Positions 1 to 7,215 of a DNA stretch of 13,355 bases are shown here, piece after piece; positions within the stretch are counted from its first letter, which is position 1; the number at the start of each line of letters is the position of its first letter. The position numbers were made by a program, and so were the translations under genes. Below the pieces are notes generated by a model, which was not told the DNA's origin, did not search any database, and worked only from the letters and a program-made list of their open reading frames with translations. Source of the stretch: JAMCRM01 sp041685075 (GTDB lineage Bacteria > Acidobacteriota > Terriglobia > Bryobacterales > Bryobacteraceae); contig JAWLGN010000144.1 of the NCBI GenBank assembly GCA_041685075.1, forward strand, positions 1 through 13,355, read 5' to 3'.

Positions 1-306
1 CATCAGGGCGCAGCCGTGCCGCAGGGCGTCGGCGGAGATGTCCAGCGCGAAGCCGTCGGCCCCGAATTCGTTGGCCAGCATGTAGCTGGTGTGGCCGGCA
101 TTGGCCCCGATTTCCAGAAACGGCGAGAGCGCCCCGATAAACGGCAGATGCCTCCGAATGAATCCTCCCCGGCGGTGATTCTCTTCGGCGTAGACGGCCA
201 CGGCGCGCTCCGGCTCCCCGAGCGAAGCGAAGTTATGGAACTCCACCTCCGCCCTCTTCACCGAGAGCGACTGCGCCGGACTCTTGTTTCCGCTGTTGGT
301 GTCCAC
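1..306 (-). CDS. SAM-dependent methyltransferase, N-terminal part (cut by the window edge)
   Basis: The frame read leftwards from a GTG at 306-304 stays open for 102 codons to base 1. Residues 63-71 read FLEIGANAG, the glycine-rich SAM-binding motif I of class I (Rossmann-fold) methyltransferases (E65, G67, G71). It is followed by ALDIS (D89), the acidic residue at the end of strand beta-2 that normally binds the ribose of SAM. An in-frame TGA lies four codons upstream of the GTG, so this GTG is the first usable start, although no good Shine-Dalgarno precedes it; a second GTG at codon 16 is possible. Residues 1-60 look like the lead-in helices seen in methyltransferases acting on small molecules or glycans. 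The substrate cannot be told because the C-terminal part is missing. It is divergent from the receptor gene at 531. Confidence 0.72.
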   Translation of the reverse strand, partial: MDTNSGNKSPAQSLSVKRAEVEFHNFASLGEPERAVAVYAEENHRRGGFIRRHLPFIGALSPFLEIGANAGHTSYMLANEFGADGFALDISADALRHGCALM

Positions 307-439
307 TGTAAAAACTCATCATGGCACACCGGGGGAGGGCGCCGCGCAGGCATGCGGCCGGTGCCGGAACCGGAGCCGCCCGCCGGAGAACTGTGCGTTT
401 CGTTACGCGCGGGCGGAATGTTTCTGCCGCATACAACAC

Positions 440-476
440 TTACTGTATTGTGGCCGGCCGTGAACAACAGTAAAAG
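440..476 (+). promoter_or_regulatory. Candidate promoter with a 7-bp inverted repeat, upstream of the TonB-dependent receptor
   Basis: TTACTGT (440-446) and its exact reverse complement ACAGTAA (467-473) flank a 20-bp spacer that contains the palindrome GGCCGGCC (452-459). A weak sigma-70-like pair lies in the same place: TTGTGG (448-453), 17 bp, TAAAAG (471-476). Each arm of the repeat overlaps or abuts a promoter box, which is how a dimeric repressor site would sit. The boxes match consensus only partly (3/6 and 4/6), so both the promoter and the operator are inferences. Confidence 0.35.
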
Positions 477-481
477 GTTAC

Positions 482-501
482 CCCAACAGGTCCCAACGGG
501 T
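482..501 (+). repeat. Tandem 10-bp direct repeat in the receptor leader
   Basis: CCCAACAGGT (482-491) is followed immediately by CCCAACGGGT (492-501), two copies differing at one base. They begin a few bases after the candidate -10 box at 471-476, near the expected transcription start, and end about 29 bases before the receptor ATG. Head-to-tail 10-bp copies put both units on the same face of the helix, which suits a regulator binding as a direct-repeat dimer, but chance cannot be excluded. Confidence 0.45.
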
Positions 502-516
502 GAGTTAGTTCAACTT

Positions 517-530
517 AAGAGGGGATGAGC
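517..530 (+). promoter_or_regulatory. Ribosome binding site that selects the second ATG of the receptor gene
   Basis: AAGAGGGG at 517-524 is a Shine-Dalgarno-like stretch. It directly abuts the ATG at 525, which is too close for initiation. It is about 8 nt (GAGG to ATG) from the in-frame ATG at 531, the normal distance. The start at 531 is therefore preferred. Confidence 0.6.
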
Positions 531-3500
531 ATGAAAGCTAAAGATGCGAACTATTTGCGCTCCCTGGGATTGCTTTGCGCCGCCACGCTTCTGGTAATGG
601 GGCCGCTCGCCGAGCGCGCTCCGGCCCAGTTGCTCTATGGTTCGGTGGTTGGCTCGATTGAAGACGCCAGCGGAGCGCTGATTCCAGATGCTCAGGTGGT
701 GATCACGAACAAAGCTACCGGTTTCACACGTACGGTGACAGCCGACAGCGCCGGGCGCTACTCGATTCTGAACGTGCCCGCCGGCACGTACGACCTGGTC
801 ATCACTGCGGCGGGCTTCCGGAGGCACACCAGGACCGACGTGCAGGTGGCCATCAACACCGTCAGCCGGGTGGATGCCCGGCTCGAGTTGGGCGCGGTCA
901 CCGAACAGGTCACGGTGGCGGCGGCCGCAGTCGCTTTGCAGACGGATAAGTCGGACGTGCGGCACGAAATTACCGGGACCGTGGTGCAAAATCTGCCGCT
1001 GCCCAACTACCGCAATTACCAGAGCCTGATGATGCTGGTACCCGGCGCGACGCCGCCGGCTTTCCAGAATGCGGTGGTGGATACGCCGGGACGCGCGCTC
1101 ACCACTAACCTGAACGGCACGCCGCGAAACAACAACAATACCCTGGTGGACGGCGCCGCCAACATCAATATCTGGCTGCCTCACCACGTGGCCTATGTGC
1201 AGCCGGTCGAGTCTATCGACACGGTGAACATCTCCACCGGCAGCTTCGATGCCGAGCAGGGCATGGCCGGAGGAGCGGCCATCACCCTGGCTTCCAAGTC
1301 GGGCACCAACGATTTGCACGGCACGGGCTGGTGGTTTCACAACAACCAGCGTTTCAACAGCGACGGCGTCTACTTCCGTTCCGCCAATTACGAGAAGCCG
1401 CTGAAAATCCTGAACATTTTCGGCGGCAACATCGGCGGGCCGATTAAGAGAGACAAGCTGTTCTACTTCTTCAATTTCGAGCGCACCACGGAGCGCACCG
1501 GCTACTACAGCTCCTATAGCGTGGCTCCGGAGGACTTCCGCCAGGGAGATTTCAGCCGGTTCATGGACCGCTGGATTGTCTACGATCCGGCCAGCGCTCC
1601 CATGACCACCGACGGCGCCCGGCAGCGCACCCCCTTCCCCGGGAATCGCGTCCCGCAGGCGCGCTGGAACCCCATCTTCCCGAACATCTACAAGGACGTG
1701 CCCCTGCCCAACCAGGTCTCCGTGACCGACCCGCTGAACCTGGGGGGCAACTATGGCGTGGGTGGCGTGCTCTCCCTGAACCGGAACCAGTACGACCTCA
1801 AGATCAACTACAACGTTTCCAACAATCTGGTCACCTGGACGAAGTACAGCCGGATGGACGCTCCCGTTGCCGGAAAGTATATCTTTGGCGACCTGGGCGG
1901 CCCCGCCCTGGGCACCGAGGGTTTCGGCGATACCACCACCCAGGTGGTCACCGCCGGTTACACCTACACCTTCTCTCCCACCTTCCTGTTCGACGGCGTT
2001 TTCGGCTACACCCCCATGGACCAGGTCGTCGGCATTCCGAACGTGGACCAGAATATTGGCCTCGACGTCTGGAATATCCCGGGCACCAACGGCGGCGTGC
2101 AGTACGCGGACGATGACCGCTATGGCGGCGCCCCGCAGGTGCAGGGTTTCGGGTTCACCTATGTAGGGGTGGCCGCCACCTGGGCGCCCGTCTGGCGCAA
2201 GGAGCGCACTTACACCTACGCGACCAACTTCAGCAAGATCGCGGGTTCCCACGAACTCCGCTGGGGGTTCGATGCCCGGCAGTTGCAGTTGAACCACTGG
2301 CAACCGGAGACGGCCAACCCTCGCGGAAACATCAGTTTCGGCGCGGGAACCACTTACAATGCGAACGATATCAACCGCGGCACTGCAAACAGCTTTGCGG
2401 CGGCGTTGCTGGGGCTGGTGAGCAGCTACTCGAAGTCCATCCAGTTCTTCGAGATGAAGACGCGTGAATGGCAGCTCGCCTGGTACTTCCGCGACCGCTG
2501 GCAGGTCAACCGCCGCCTTACCCTGAACCTGGGACTGCGCTACGAGAACTACCCGCTGATGCACCGCGGCGACCGCGGCCTGGAGCGCTGGGATCCCTTC
2601 ACTAACATCGTCTACTTCGGGGGCCTGGGCAATACGCCCCGCGACGCGGGCCTTTCGGTGAGCAACAAGCTCTTCGCGCCGCGCGTCGGGTTCGCCTTCC
2701 GCATTACCGAAAAGACCGTGTTCCGTTCGGGCTACGGCATCAGCTTTGACCCGGTACCCTTCGGCCGTCCGCTGCGTGGCCAGTATCCGGCCACCTTAAC
2801 CGGTAGCTGGAGCACGCCGGTGAGTACGTACGGCTGGTTTAACACCGTGGACCAGGGCATCCCGGAGATTCCCACCCCCGATGTCAGCCAGGGCCAGTTG
2901 GAGCTGCCGCCCACCGTCAACATGGGGCCGCGCAGCCCCTGGGGCTACATTAAGCGCGGCTATGTCCAGAGTTGGAACGGCACCCTGGAGCGCATTTTGC
3001 CGTGGGAGATGGTCGGTTCGGTGGCCTACGTGGGCACCCGCACCATCGGTCAGTTGATGGATCGCAACATCAATACGATCGGTCCGGGCCTCGGCACCAG
3101 CACGGCGAACCTGCCGCTGGCCAAGGCTCACGGCCGTAGAATCGGCGCCAACATGTGGGACGGCATCGGCTACGGGGCGTACGACTCGCTGCAAGCCACC
3201 TTGCAGAAGAACTTCACCCATGGCCTGTTTCTGCGCACCAGCTACACCTTCGGCAAAGCGCTGAACATGGCCGACGACACCGGCTGGGTGGGCCTGCGGG
3301 CATGGCACTGGGAGCCCATGATGCACCGGAACTACGGTCCGGCGGGATATGACCGCACCCACTCCTTCACCACCGCCTGGAACTACGAGCTGCCGGTAGG
3401 CCGCGGCAAGAGATTCACGCTGGCCAACCGGGCAGCCGACCTGGTCTTGGGCGGCTGGAAGCTATCCGGCACCTTCGTCGCCTACAGCGGGACTCCATTC

Positions 3501-3965
3501 TGGGTCGATGGAAGCGGTTCGTCGCTGCAATGCACGGGTTGCCGGCAGACGGCGCACCAGATCGCGCCTGTCCGGAAGATCGGATTGAAGGGACCGCAGC
3601 AGCCCTACTACGACCCGATGAGTTTCCGTGACCCGCTGTTTTACTTCGACCCCGCGAATCCGGTGTACACGCCCGGCAATATGGGTTGGGGCGCCGTGCG
3701 CGGACCCGGCTACTGGCAGCTCAACCCGGCTATTTACAAGAGCTTCAGTATCAAAGAGGGGGTTGATCTGGAGTTCCGCGCGGAATCGAATAACTTCACC
3801 AATACGCCCATCTGGGGGAACCCCAACGGCGGCTCCGGCGGACTACGTCTCAACCCCGATGGCACGTTGAACACCAACATCGCAAACCCCACCGGCAACT
3901 TTATGTCGATCACGAGCGCGTCCACCGGAAGGGACTTCCGTTTCGGTCTGCGGCTGGCGTTCTGA
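531..3965 (+). CDS. Oar-like TonB-dependent outer-membrane receptor with carboxypeptidase-regulatory domain
   Basis: Predicted outer-membrane transporter or adhesin of 1144 residues (1146 if the ATG at 525 is used). A signal peptide has basic residues near the start, a hydrophobic core (LGLLCAATLLVMG) and a likely cut after APA, just before QLLYG. Then comes a carboxypeptidase-regulatory beta-sandwich of about 85 residues with the hallmark ADSAGRYSILNVPAGTYDL, a plug-like region (LPLPNYRNYQSLMMLVPG and NNNNTLVDGAANIN), and a long barrel rich in alternating aromatic strands. The chain ends in DFRFGLRLAF, a C-terminal Phe strand typical of BAM-inserted barrels. The size matches the roughly 1100-residue receptors expanded in Acidobacteriota. 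No TonB box is obvious. The substrate is unknown; the arabinofuranosidase downstream hints at plant sugars, but a terminator separates the two genes. Confident in the family, not in the ligand. Confidence 0.93.
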   Translation: MKAKDANYLRSLGLLCAATLLVMGPLAERAPAQLLYGSVVGSIEDASGALIPDAQVVITNKATGFTRTVTADSAGRYSILNVPAGTYDLVITAAGFRRHTRTDVQVAINTVSRVDARLELGAVTEQVTVAAAAVALQTDKSDVRHEITGTVVQNLPLPNYRNYQSLMMLVPGATPPAFQNAVVDTPGRALTTNLNGTPRNNNNTLVDGAANINIWLPHHVAYVQPVESIDTVNISTGSFDAEQGMAGGAAITLASKSGTNDLHGTGWWFHNNQRFNSDGVYFRSANYEKPLKILNIFGGNIGGPIKRDKLFYFFNFERTTERTGYYSSYSVAPEDFRQGDFSRFMDRWIVYDPASAPMTTDGARQRTPFPGNRVPQARWNPIFPNIYKDVPLPNQVSVTDPLNLGGNYGVGGVLSLNRNQYDLKINYNVSNNLVTWTKYSRMDAPVAGKYIFGDLGGPALGTEGFGDTTTQVVTAGYTYTFSPTFLFDGVFGYTPMDQVVGIPNVDQNIGLDVWNIPGTNGGVQYADDDRYGGAPQVQGFGFTYVGVAATWAPVWRKERTYTYATNFSKIAGSHELRWGFDARQLQLNHWQPETANPRGNISFGAGTTYNANDINRGTANSFAAALLGLVSSYSKSIQFFEMKTREWQLAWYFRDRWQVNRRLTLNLGLRYENYPLMHRGDRGLERWDPFTNIVYFGGLGNTPRDAGLSVSNKLFAPRVGFAFRITEKTVFRSGYGISFDPVPFGRPLRGQYPATLTGSWSTPVSTYGWFNTVDQGIPEIPTPDVSQGQLELPPTVNMGPRSPWGYIKRGYVQSWNGTLERILPWEMVGSVAYVGTRTIGQLMDRNINTIGPGLGTSTANLPLAKAHGRRIGANMWDGIGYGAYDSLQATLQKNFTHGLFLRTSYTFGKALNMADDTGWVGLRAWHWEPMMHRNYGPAGYDRTHSFTTAWNYELPVGRGKRFTLANRAADLVLGGWKLSGTFVAYSGTPFWVDGSGSSLQCTGCRQTAHQIAPVRKIGLKGPQQPYYDPMSFRDPLFYFDPANPVYTPGNMGWGAVRGPGYWQLNPAIYKSFSIKEGVDLEFRAESNNFTNTPIWGNPNGGSGGLRLNPDGTLNTNIANPTGNFMSITSASTGRDFRFGLRLAF

Positions 3966-3999
3966 CCGCACTTGAGCTTTGGCAAACACACGGCCGTAT

Positions 4000-4029
4000 G
4001 GGCGGGGCTTCGGCTCCGCCCCTTTTTTT
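4000..4029 (+). terminator. Rho-independent terminator with UUCG tetraloop after the receptor gene
   Basis: A 9-bp stem pairs 4000-4008 (GGGCGGGGC) with 4013-4021 (GCTCCGCCC), with one G-U pair, closing a C(UUCG)G tetraloop at 4009-4012. It is followed by one C and seven T's (4023-4029). It lies 35 bases past the receptor stop codon and should isolate that gene from the arabinofuranosidase. Confidence 0.9.
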
Positions 4030-4060
4030 CGATGCCGGCCTTGAAAGCGTGCCGCGTGGG

Positions 4061-4097
4061 TTGTCAGCGGCGGCCGCACGTTCTACAATCTCCCTCC
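4061..4097 (+). promoter_or_regulatory. Near-consensus sigma-70 promoter for the arabinofuranosidase, predicted leaderless
   Basis: TTGTCA (4061-4066) and TACAAT (4084-4089), each 5/6 to consensus, are separated by exactly 17 bp. The expected start point, 7-9 bases past the -10 box, falls on 4096-4098, and 4098 is the A of the ATG. No Shine-Dalgarno lies between (CTCCCTCC only), so the mRNA is predicted to start at or next to the initiation codon. Confidence 0.7.
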
Positions 4098-5636
4098 ATG
4101 AGAACGACGCGGCGCGCATGGCTGGGAGGCGCATTCGCCACCCTGGCCTCCCGTAAAGGCTTATCCCTGGCCTCGAGGGAACAGACCATCCAAGTTCGGC
4201 TGGACGCGGAAATCGGCGCCATCCGGCCGGAACTGCACGGCCACTTCGCCGAGCACCTGGGCACCTGCATCTACGGCGGGCTATGGCAGAAGCGTGCCTT
4301 TAACGAGACCGCCATCGAGCAACTGAAGGCCGTAGGAGTGCCGGTGCTGCGCTGGCCGGGAGGCTGCTACGCGGACGACTACCACTGGCGCGACGGCATC
4401 GGGCCGCTCGAGAAGCGCCCCCGGACGGTCAACATCCATTGGGGCGGTTACGTCGAGGACGGCAGCTTCGGCACCCACGAGTTCATCGGGCTGTGCCGCC
4501 GCCTGGGCGCGGAGCCGTATCTCGCGGGCAACGTCGGCAGCGGCACGCCGCAGGAACTCCGCGACTGGGTGGAGTACTGCAACTACCCCGAGGGCAGCAC
4601 GCTGGCCGAAGAGCGCGCCCGCAACGGCGCCCGCGAGCCGTTCCGCGTGCGCTACTGGGGCGTGGGGAACGAAAACTGGGGCTGCGGCGGCAACATGACG
4701 CCCGAAGAATACGCCGCCGCCTGGCGCCGCTTCTCCACCTACCTGACCGTGCCGCTCGGCGAGCCGCGCCCCTTCCTGGTGGCCTGCGGCCCGAACGGAA
4801 ACAACCTCGACTGGACCCGCCGGTTCTTTGAAAGCGCCGGCCGGCGCCTGCCCCACGGCTTCGCCATGCACTTCTACTCCTCCGGAGCGGATCCCGCCAC
4901 CCGCTTCACCGTCGAGAACATGCGGAAGCAGCTTTCCAGCTTCGCCCGCCTGGAGCGCGCCATCATCGAGCAGCGCGAGTTGATGGACAAGTACGACCCG
5001 AAGCGCTCGGTAGGCCTGATGGTGGATGAATGGGGCGTCTGGGACCGCATGGTTCCGGAAGAGGAGAAGCGCTACGGACGCCTGTGGATGCCCATCACCA
5101 TGCGCAGCGCCGTGGCGGCCGCTCTGGGGCTGAACGTCTTCCACCGGCAGGCGGACAAGCTGGTGATGTGCAACATCGCCCAGATCGTCAACGTGCTCCA
5201 TTCGCTGCTCCTCATCGACGGCAAGCGCTCGGTTCGCACCACCACCTACCACGTCTTCGAGATGATGAAGCCGCACCGGGGCGGCACGTCCCTGCGGGTG
5301 GAAACCGGCGAGACGGATCCGCTGGGCCTCTCGGTTTCGGCCTCCCGCAGCGGAAAGGTGGTCACCATCACCTGCGTCAACCCGCGCCACGATACGGCGC
5401 TGGCGGTGCGCTGCGAATTGGCCGGAGGCACGTCCGCCTCTGCTTCGGCACGCCTGCTGGCGCACCCCGACTTCAACGCCGGCAACGATTTCGAAAATCC
5501 TTCGCGCATCGCGCCCCGCGCCTTTCCGGTGGACGCAACGGGCCCGGCGTTGAAGCTGGAGATACCGCCCCTTGCGGTCGTGACCGCCGCCGTGAAGCTG
5601 CTAGTACGCGGGTACAGTTGCACCGCGAACGAATAG
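4098..5636 (+). CDS. Alpha-L-arabinofuranosidase, glycoside hydrolase family 51, Tat-type signal
   Basis: Predicted exo-acting enzyme that removes alpha-L-arabinofuranosyl residues from arabinan or arabinoxylan side chains (EC 3.2.1.55). The protein has 512 residues, the usual GH51 length. The N-terminus MRTTRRAWLGG carries a twin-arginine motif, suggesting export in folded form. GH51 hallmarks in order are GHFAEHLGTCIYGG, RWPGGCYADDYHWRDG, the acid/base Glu192 in GVGNENWG, and the nucleophile Glu311 in MVDEWGVWDR, followed by a C-terminal beta domain from about residue 390. The frame stays open upstream to 3972, but that stretch contains the terminator and promoter, so the ATG at 4098 is the start. 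The consensus CIYGG is preceded here by Thr, where many family members have Arg. It is probably transcribed on its own. Confidence 0.94.
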   Translation: MRTTRRAWLGGAFATLASRKGLSLASREQTIQVRLDAEIGAIRPELHGHFAEHLGTCIYGGLWQKRAFNETAIEQLKAVGVPVLRWPGGCYADDYHWRDGIGPLEKRPRTVNIHWGGYVEDGSFGTHEFIGLCRRLGAEPYLAGNVGSGTPQELRDWVEYCNYPEGSTLAEERARNGAREPFRVRYWGVGNENWGCGGNMTPEEYAAAWRRFSTYLTVPLGEPRPFLVACGPNGNNLDWTRRFFESAGRRLPHGFAMHFYSSGADPATRFTVENMRKQLSSFARLERAIIEQRELMDKYDPKRSVGLMVDEWGVWDRMVPEEEKRYGRLWMPITMRSAVAAALGLNVFHRQADKLVMCNIAQIVNVLHSLLLIDGKRSVRTTTYHVFEMMKPHRGGTSLRVETGETDPLGLSVSASRSGKVVTITCVNPRHDTALAVRCELAGGTSASASARLLAHPDFNAGNDFENPSRIAPRAFPVDATGPALKLEIPPLAVVTAAVKLLVRGYSCTANE

Positions 5637-5646
5637 CTGAGATAAT
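5618..5646 (+). promoter_or_regulatory. Candidate sigma-70 promoter for the YIP1-like gene
   Basis: GATAAT (5641-5646, 5/6 to consensus) lies 17 bp after TTGCAC (5618-5623, 3/6). The -35 box is inside the last codons of the arabinofuranosidase and the -10 box just after its stop. Transcription would start near 5653, giving a leader of about 14 nt that keeps the Shine-Dalgarno sequence. Confidence 0.5.
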
Positions 5647-5659
5647 CCTCCGCCGGAGG
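5647..5659 (+). promoter_or_regulatory. Perfect 6-bp palindrome containing the Shine-Dalgarno of the YIP1-like gene
   Basis: CCTCCG and CGGAGG are perfect inverted repeats around a single C (5653). The right arm holds the ribosome binding site GGAGG, 7 nt before the ATG at 5667. In RNA that reads through from upstream, the left arm could pair with and mask the ribosome site. In RNA started at the predicted site near 5653 the left arm would be absent. Confidence 0.5.
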
Positions 5660-5666
5660 AAACAAC

Positions 5667-6410
5667 ATGAGTCCCGAACCATCTCCGGATCGCCGTATGG
5701 GAGAAGCCGGCCGCCTGATCAACGTATTTCTGGACCCCCGGGCGGCATTTGCCGACATCGCGGCGCGTCCGCGGTTCTGGGTCCCGGTGGTGCTCCTGAT
5801 CATTCTTTCCGTCGGCTCCCTTGCCACGTTTTCCTACTACGTGGGTTGGGACCGCGTGATGCAGCAGCAGATGGAGAGCAACCCCCAATTGCAGAACATG
5901 AGCGCCGACCAGCGCGCCAGAATGGAGGAAACGCAGGCGCGCATGGCCTCTGTGATGGGCTATGTCGTTCCCGCCAGCCCCATCCTGACGGTGCCCCTCA
6001 CCCTGCTGATCGTGGCCGGGGTTTTCGCCCTCGTTTTCCGCGTCCTGCTCGCCACCGACGTGAGTTTCCGGCAGTTATTCGCCGTAACGAGCTATGGTTT
6101 CCTGCCGGACCTGATCGCGGGACTCGCCACCATCGCGGTGGTGGTTTTGAAGGACCCGGACCAGTTCAACCTGGAGAACCCCCTGGCCTTCAACGTAGGC
6201 GCCTACCTGGACCCGGAGAGCACCTCCAAGGCGCTCCTGAGCATCGCTACTTCCATCGACTTGTTCACTTTCTGGAAGCTCGGATTGCTGGCGATGGGTA
6301 TCGCGGTAGCCGCGCGCAAGCTGGCGTTCAGCACCGCGCTGGCTGGCGTGAGTATTCCCTGGCTGATCTGGGTATTGCTGAAGACCGGGCTGGCGGCGCT
6401 GCGCGGTTGA
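5667..6410 (+). CDS. YIP1-family integral membrane protein
   Basis: A 247-residue inner-membrane protein resembling the bacterial YIP1 domain family (PF04893-like). The cytoplasmic N-terminus has the typical lead GRLINVFLDPRAAFADIA. Hydrophobic spans follow at about 38-59, 101-128, 141-162, 200-217 and 221-244. A polar, Met/Gln-rich loop (about 61-95) lies between the first two spans and another (163-195) after the third. It has no catalytic motif, and its biochemical role is unknown. In related bacteria such genes often sit near ABC or RND efflux genes (general knowledge), but none is present here. The start is supported by GGAGG 7 nt before the ATG. It begins 30 bp after the arabinofuranosidase stop and probably uses its own promoter. 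Confidence 0.82.
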   Translation: MSPEPSPDRRMGEAGRLINVFLDPRAAFADIAARPRFWVPVVLLIILSVGSLATFSYYVGWDRVMQQQMESNPQLQNMSADQRARMEETQARMASVMGYVVPASPILTVPLTLLIVAGVFALVFRVLLATDVSFRQLFAVTSYGFLPDLIAGLATIAVVVLKDPDQFNLENPLAFNVGAYLDPESTSKALLSIATSIDLFTFWKLGLLAMGIAVAARKLAFSTALAGVSIPWLIWVLLKTGLAALRG

Positions 6411-6453
6411 GGCCGCCGCCAATGGCCCTCGGGTTGCATTTCTGCCGCCGGGT

Positions 6454-7215
6454 ATGTCGATGCGCAGCCCGGGGCCGAACAACCACGGCGCGCCGGAGCA
6501 CAACACGGCGCCCATTCCCGCTGAGCAGTGGGCCATTTACCGGCAGGTGATCGCCTGTGCCCGGGAACTCGGCATCCGCTTCGCCCTGGGAGGCGGGCTG
6601 GCGGTATCGGTCTACACCGGCCACTGGCGGACCTCCAAGGACCTGGACATCTACGTCCTTCCGCGCGACCGCGAGGCGATGATCGCCATCACCCACACCG
6701 CAGGGCTGCGCGACTACCACGCCGAGCGGCCCTACGACCGTACCTGGATCTACCGGTCCAGTCTGAACGGCACGATTGTAGACATCATGTGGGCCATGGC
6801 CAACCATCGCGCGCCGGTGGACGAGACCTGGCTGGTGTGCGGCGCCGCCGTGAGCGTCAATGGCGAAAGCGTGCGCGTGCTGCCCGTCGAGGAGATGATC
6901 TGGGACAAACTCTACGTGCTGCAGCGCGACCGCTGCGACTGGCCCGAGGCCCTGAAGCTGATCTACGCCGCAGGCCCCACCCTCGACTGGGAGCACCTGC
7001 TCGCGCGCGTGGGGGAGGATTTGCCGCTGCTCGCCGGCGCGCTCTCCATTTTCCGCTGGCTCTGCCCGGGACGCGCCGGCGCCTTCCCGGGCTGGCTGTG
7101 GGAGCGGCTGGCCGTTCCCGCGCCGCCCCAGGGCAACGTCCCCGATACCGAACGCTCCCGCATCGAGCTGCTCGACCGCCGACCCTGGTTTGCCGCCGGA
7201 ACCGCCCTATGCTGA
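6454..7215 (+). CDS. Pol-beta-fold nucleotidyltransferase, function unknown
   Basis: A 253-residue soluble protein with the minimal nucleotidyltransferase signature. GGGLAVSVYTGHWRTSKDLD (residues 46-65) gives the GG helix and metal-binding Asp63 and Asp65; the third carboxylate, Asp110, lies in IVDIMWAM. A C-terminal helical part begins with PVEEMIWDKLYVLQRDR (144-160), a pattern seen in AbiEii-like and kanamycin-nucleotidyltransferase-like proteins. The triad is complete, so it is probably an active NMP transferase acting on an unknown protein, nucleic acid or small molecule. It starts 43 bp after the YIP1-like gene; ATGs at 6454 and 6460 are both possible and neither has a Shine-Dalgarno. 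Its stop overlaps the start of the next gene by 7 nt, which implies translational coupling. No antitoxin-like partner is present, so a toxin role is not supported. Confidence 0.82.
   Translation: MSMRSPGPNNHGAPEHNTAPIPAEQWAIYRQVIACARELGIRFALGGGLAVSVYTGHWRTSKDLDIYVLPRDREAMIAITHTAGLRDYHAERPYDRTWIYRSSLNGTIVDIMWAMANHRAPVDETWLVCGAAVSVNGESVRVLPVEEMIWDKLYVLQRDRCDWPEALKLIYAAGPTLDWEHLLARVGEDLPLLAGALSIFRWLCPGRAGAFPGWLWERLAVPAPPQGNVPDTERSRIELLDRRPWFAAGTALC

Noticed and set aside
16..528. A 170-codon plus-strand open frame at the left edge.
   Set aside because: It overlaps the methyltransferase on the other strand, crosses the receptor promoter region and has no domain pattern.
510..2564. A 684-codon open frame on the minus strand, opposite the receptor gene.
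   Set aside because: It mirrors the codon pattern of the high-GC receptor gene, has no recognisable domain, and the receptor on the plus strand is certain from its motifs.
3972..4097. An N-terminal extension of the arabinofuranosidase from a TTG start.
   Set aside because: It would translate the receptor terminator and the gene's own promoter, and would bury the twin-arginine signal 43 residues in.
4281..5465. A 394-codon minus-strand frame opposite the arabinofuranosidase.
   Set aside because: The plus-strand gene has both GH51 catalytic motifs; the minus frame is a compositional shadow.
5030..6550. A 506-codon plus-strand frame covering the end of the arabinofuranosidase and all of the YIP1-like gene.
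   Set aside because: It is Arg/Pro/Gly-rich without family signatures and overlaps two well-supported genes in other frames.
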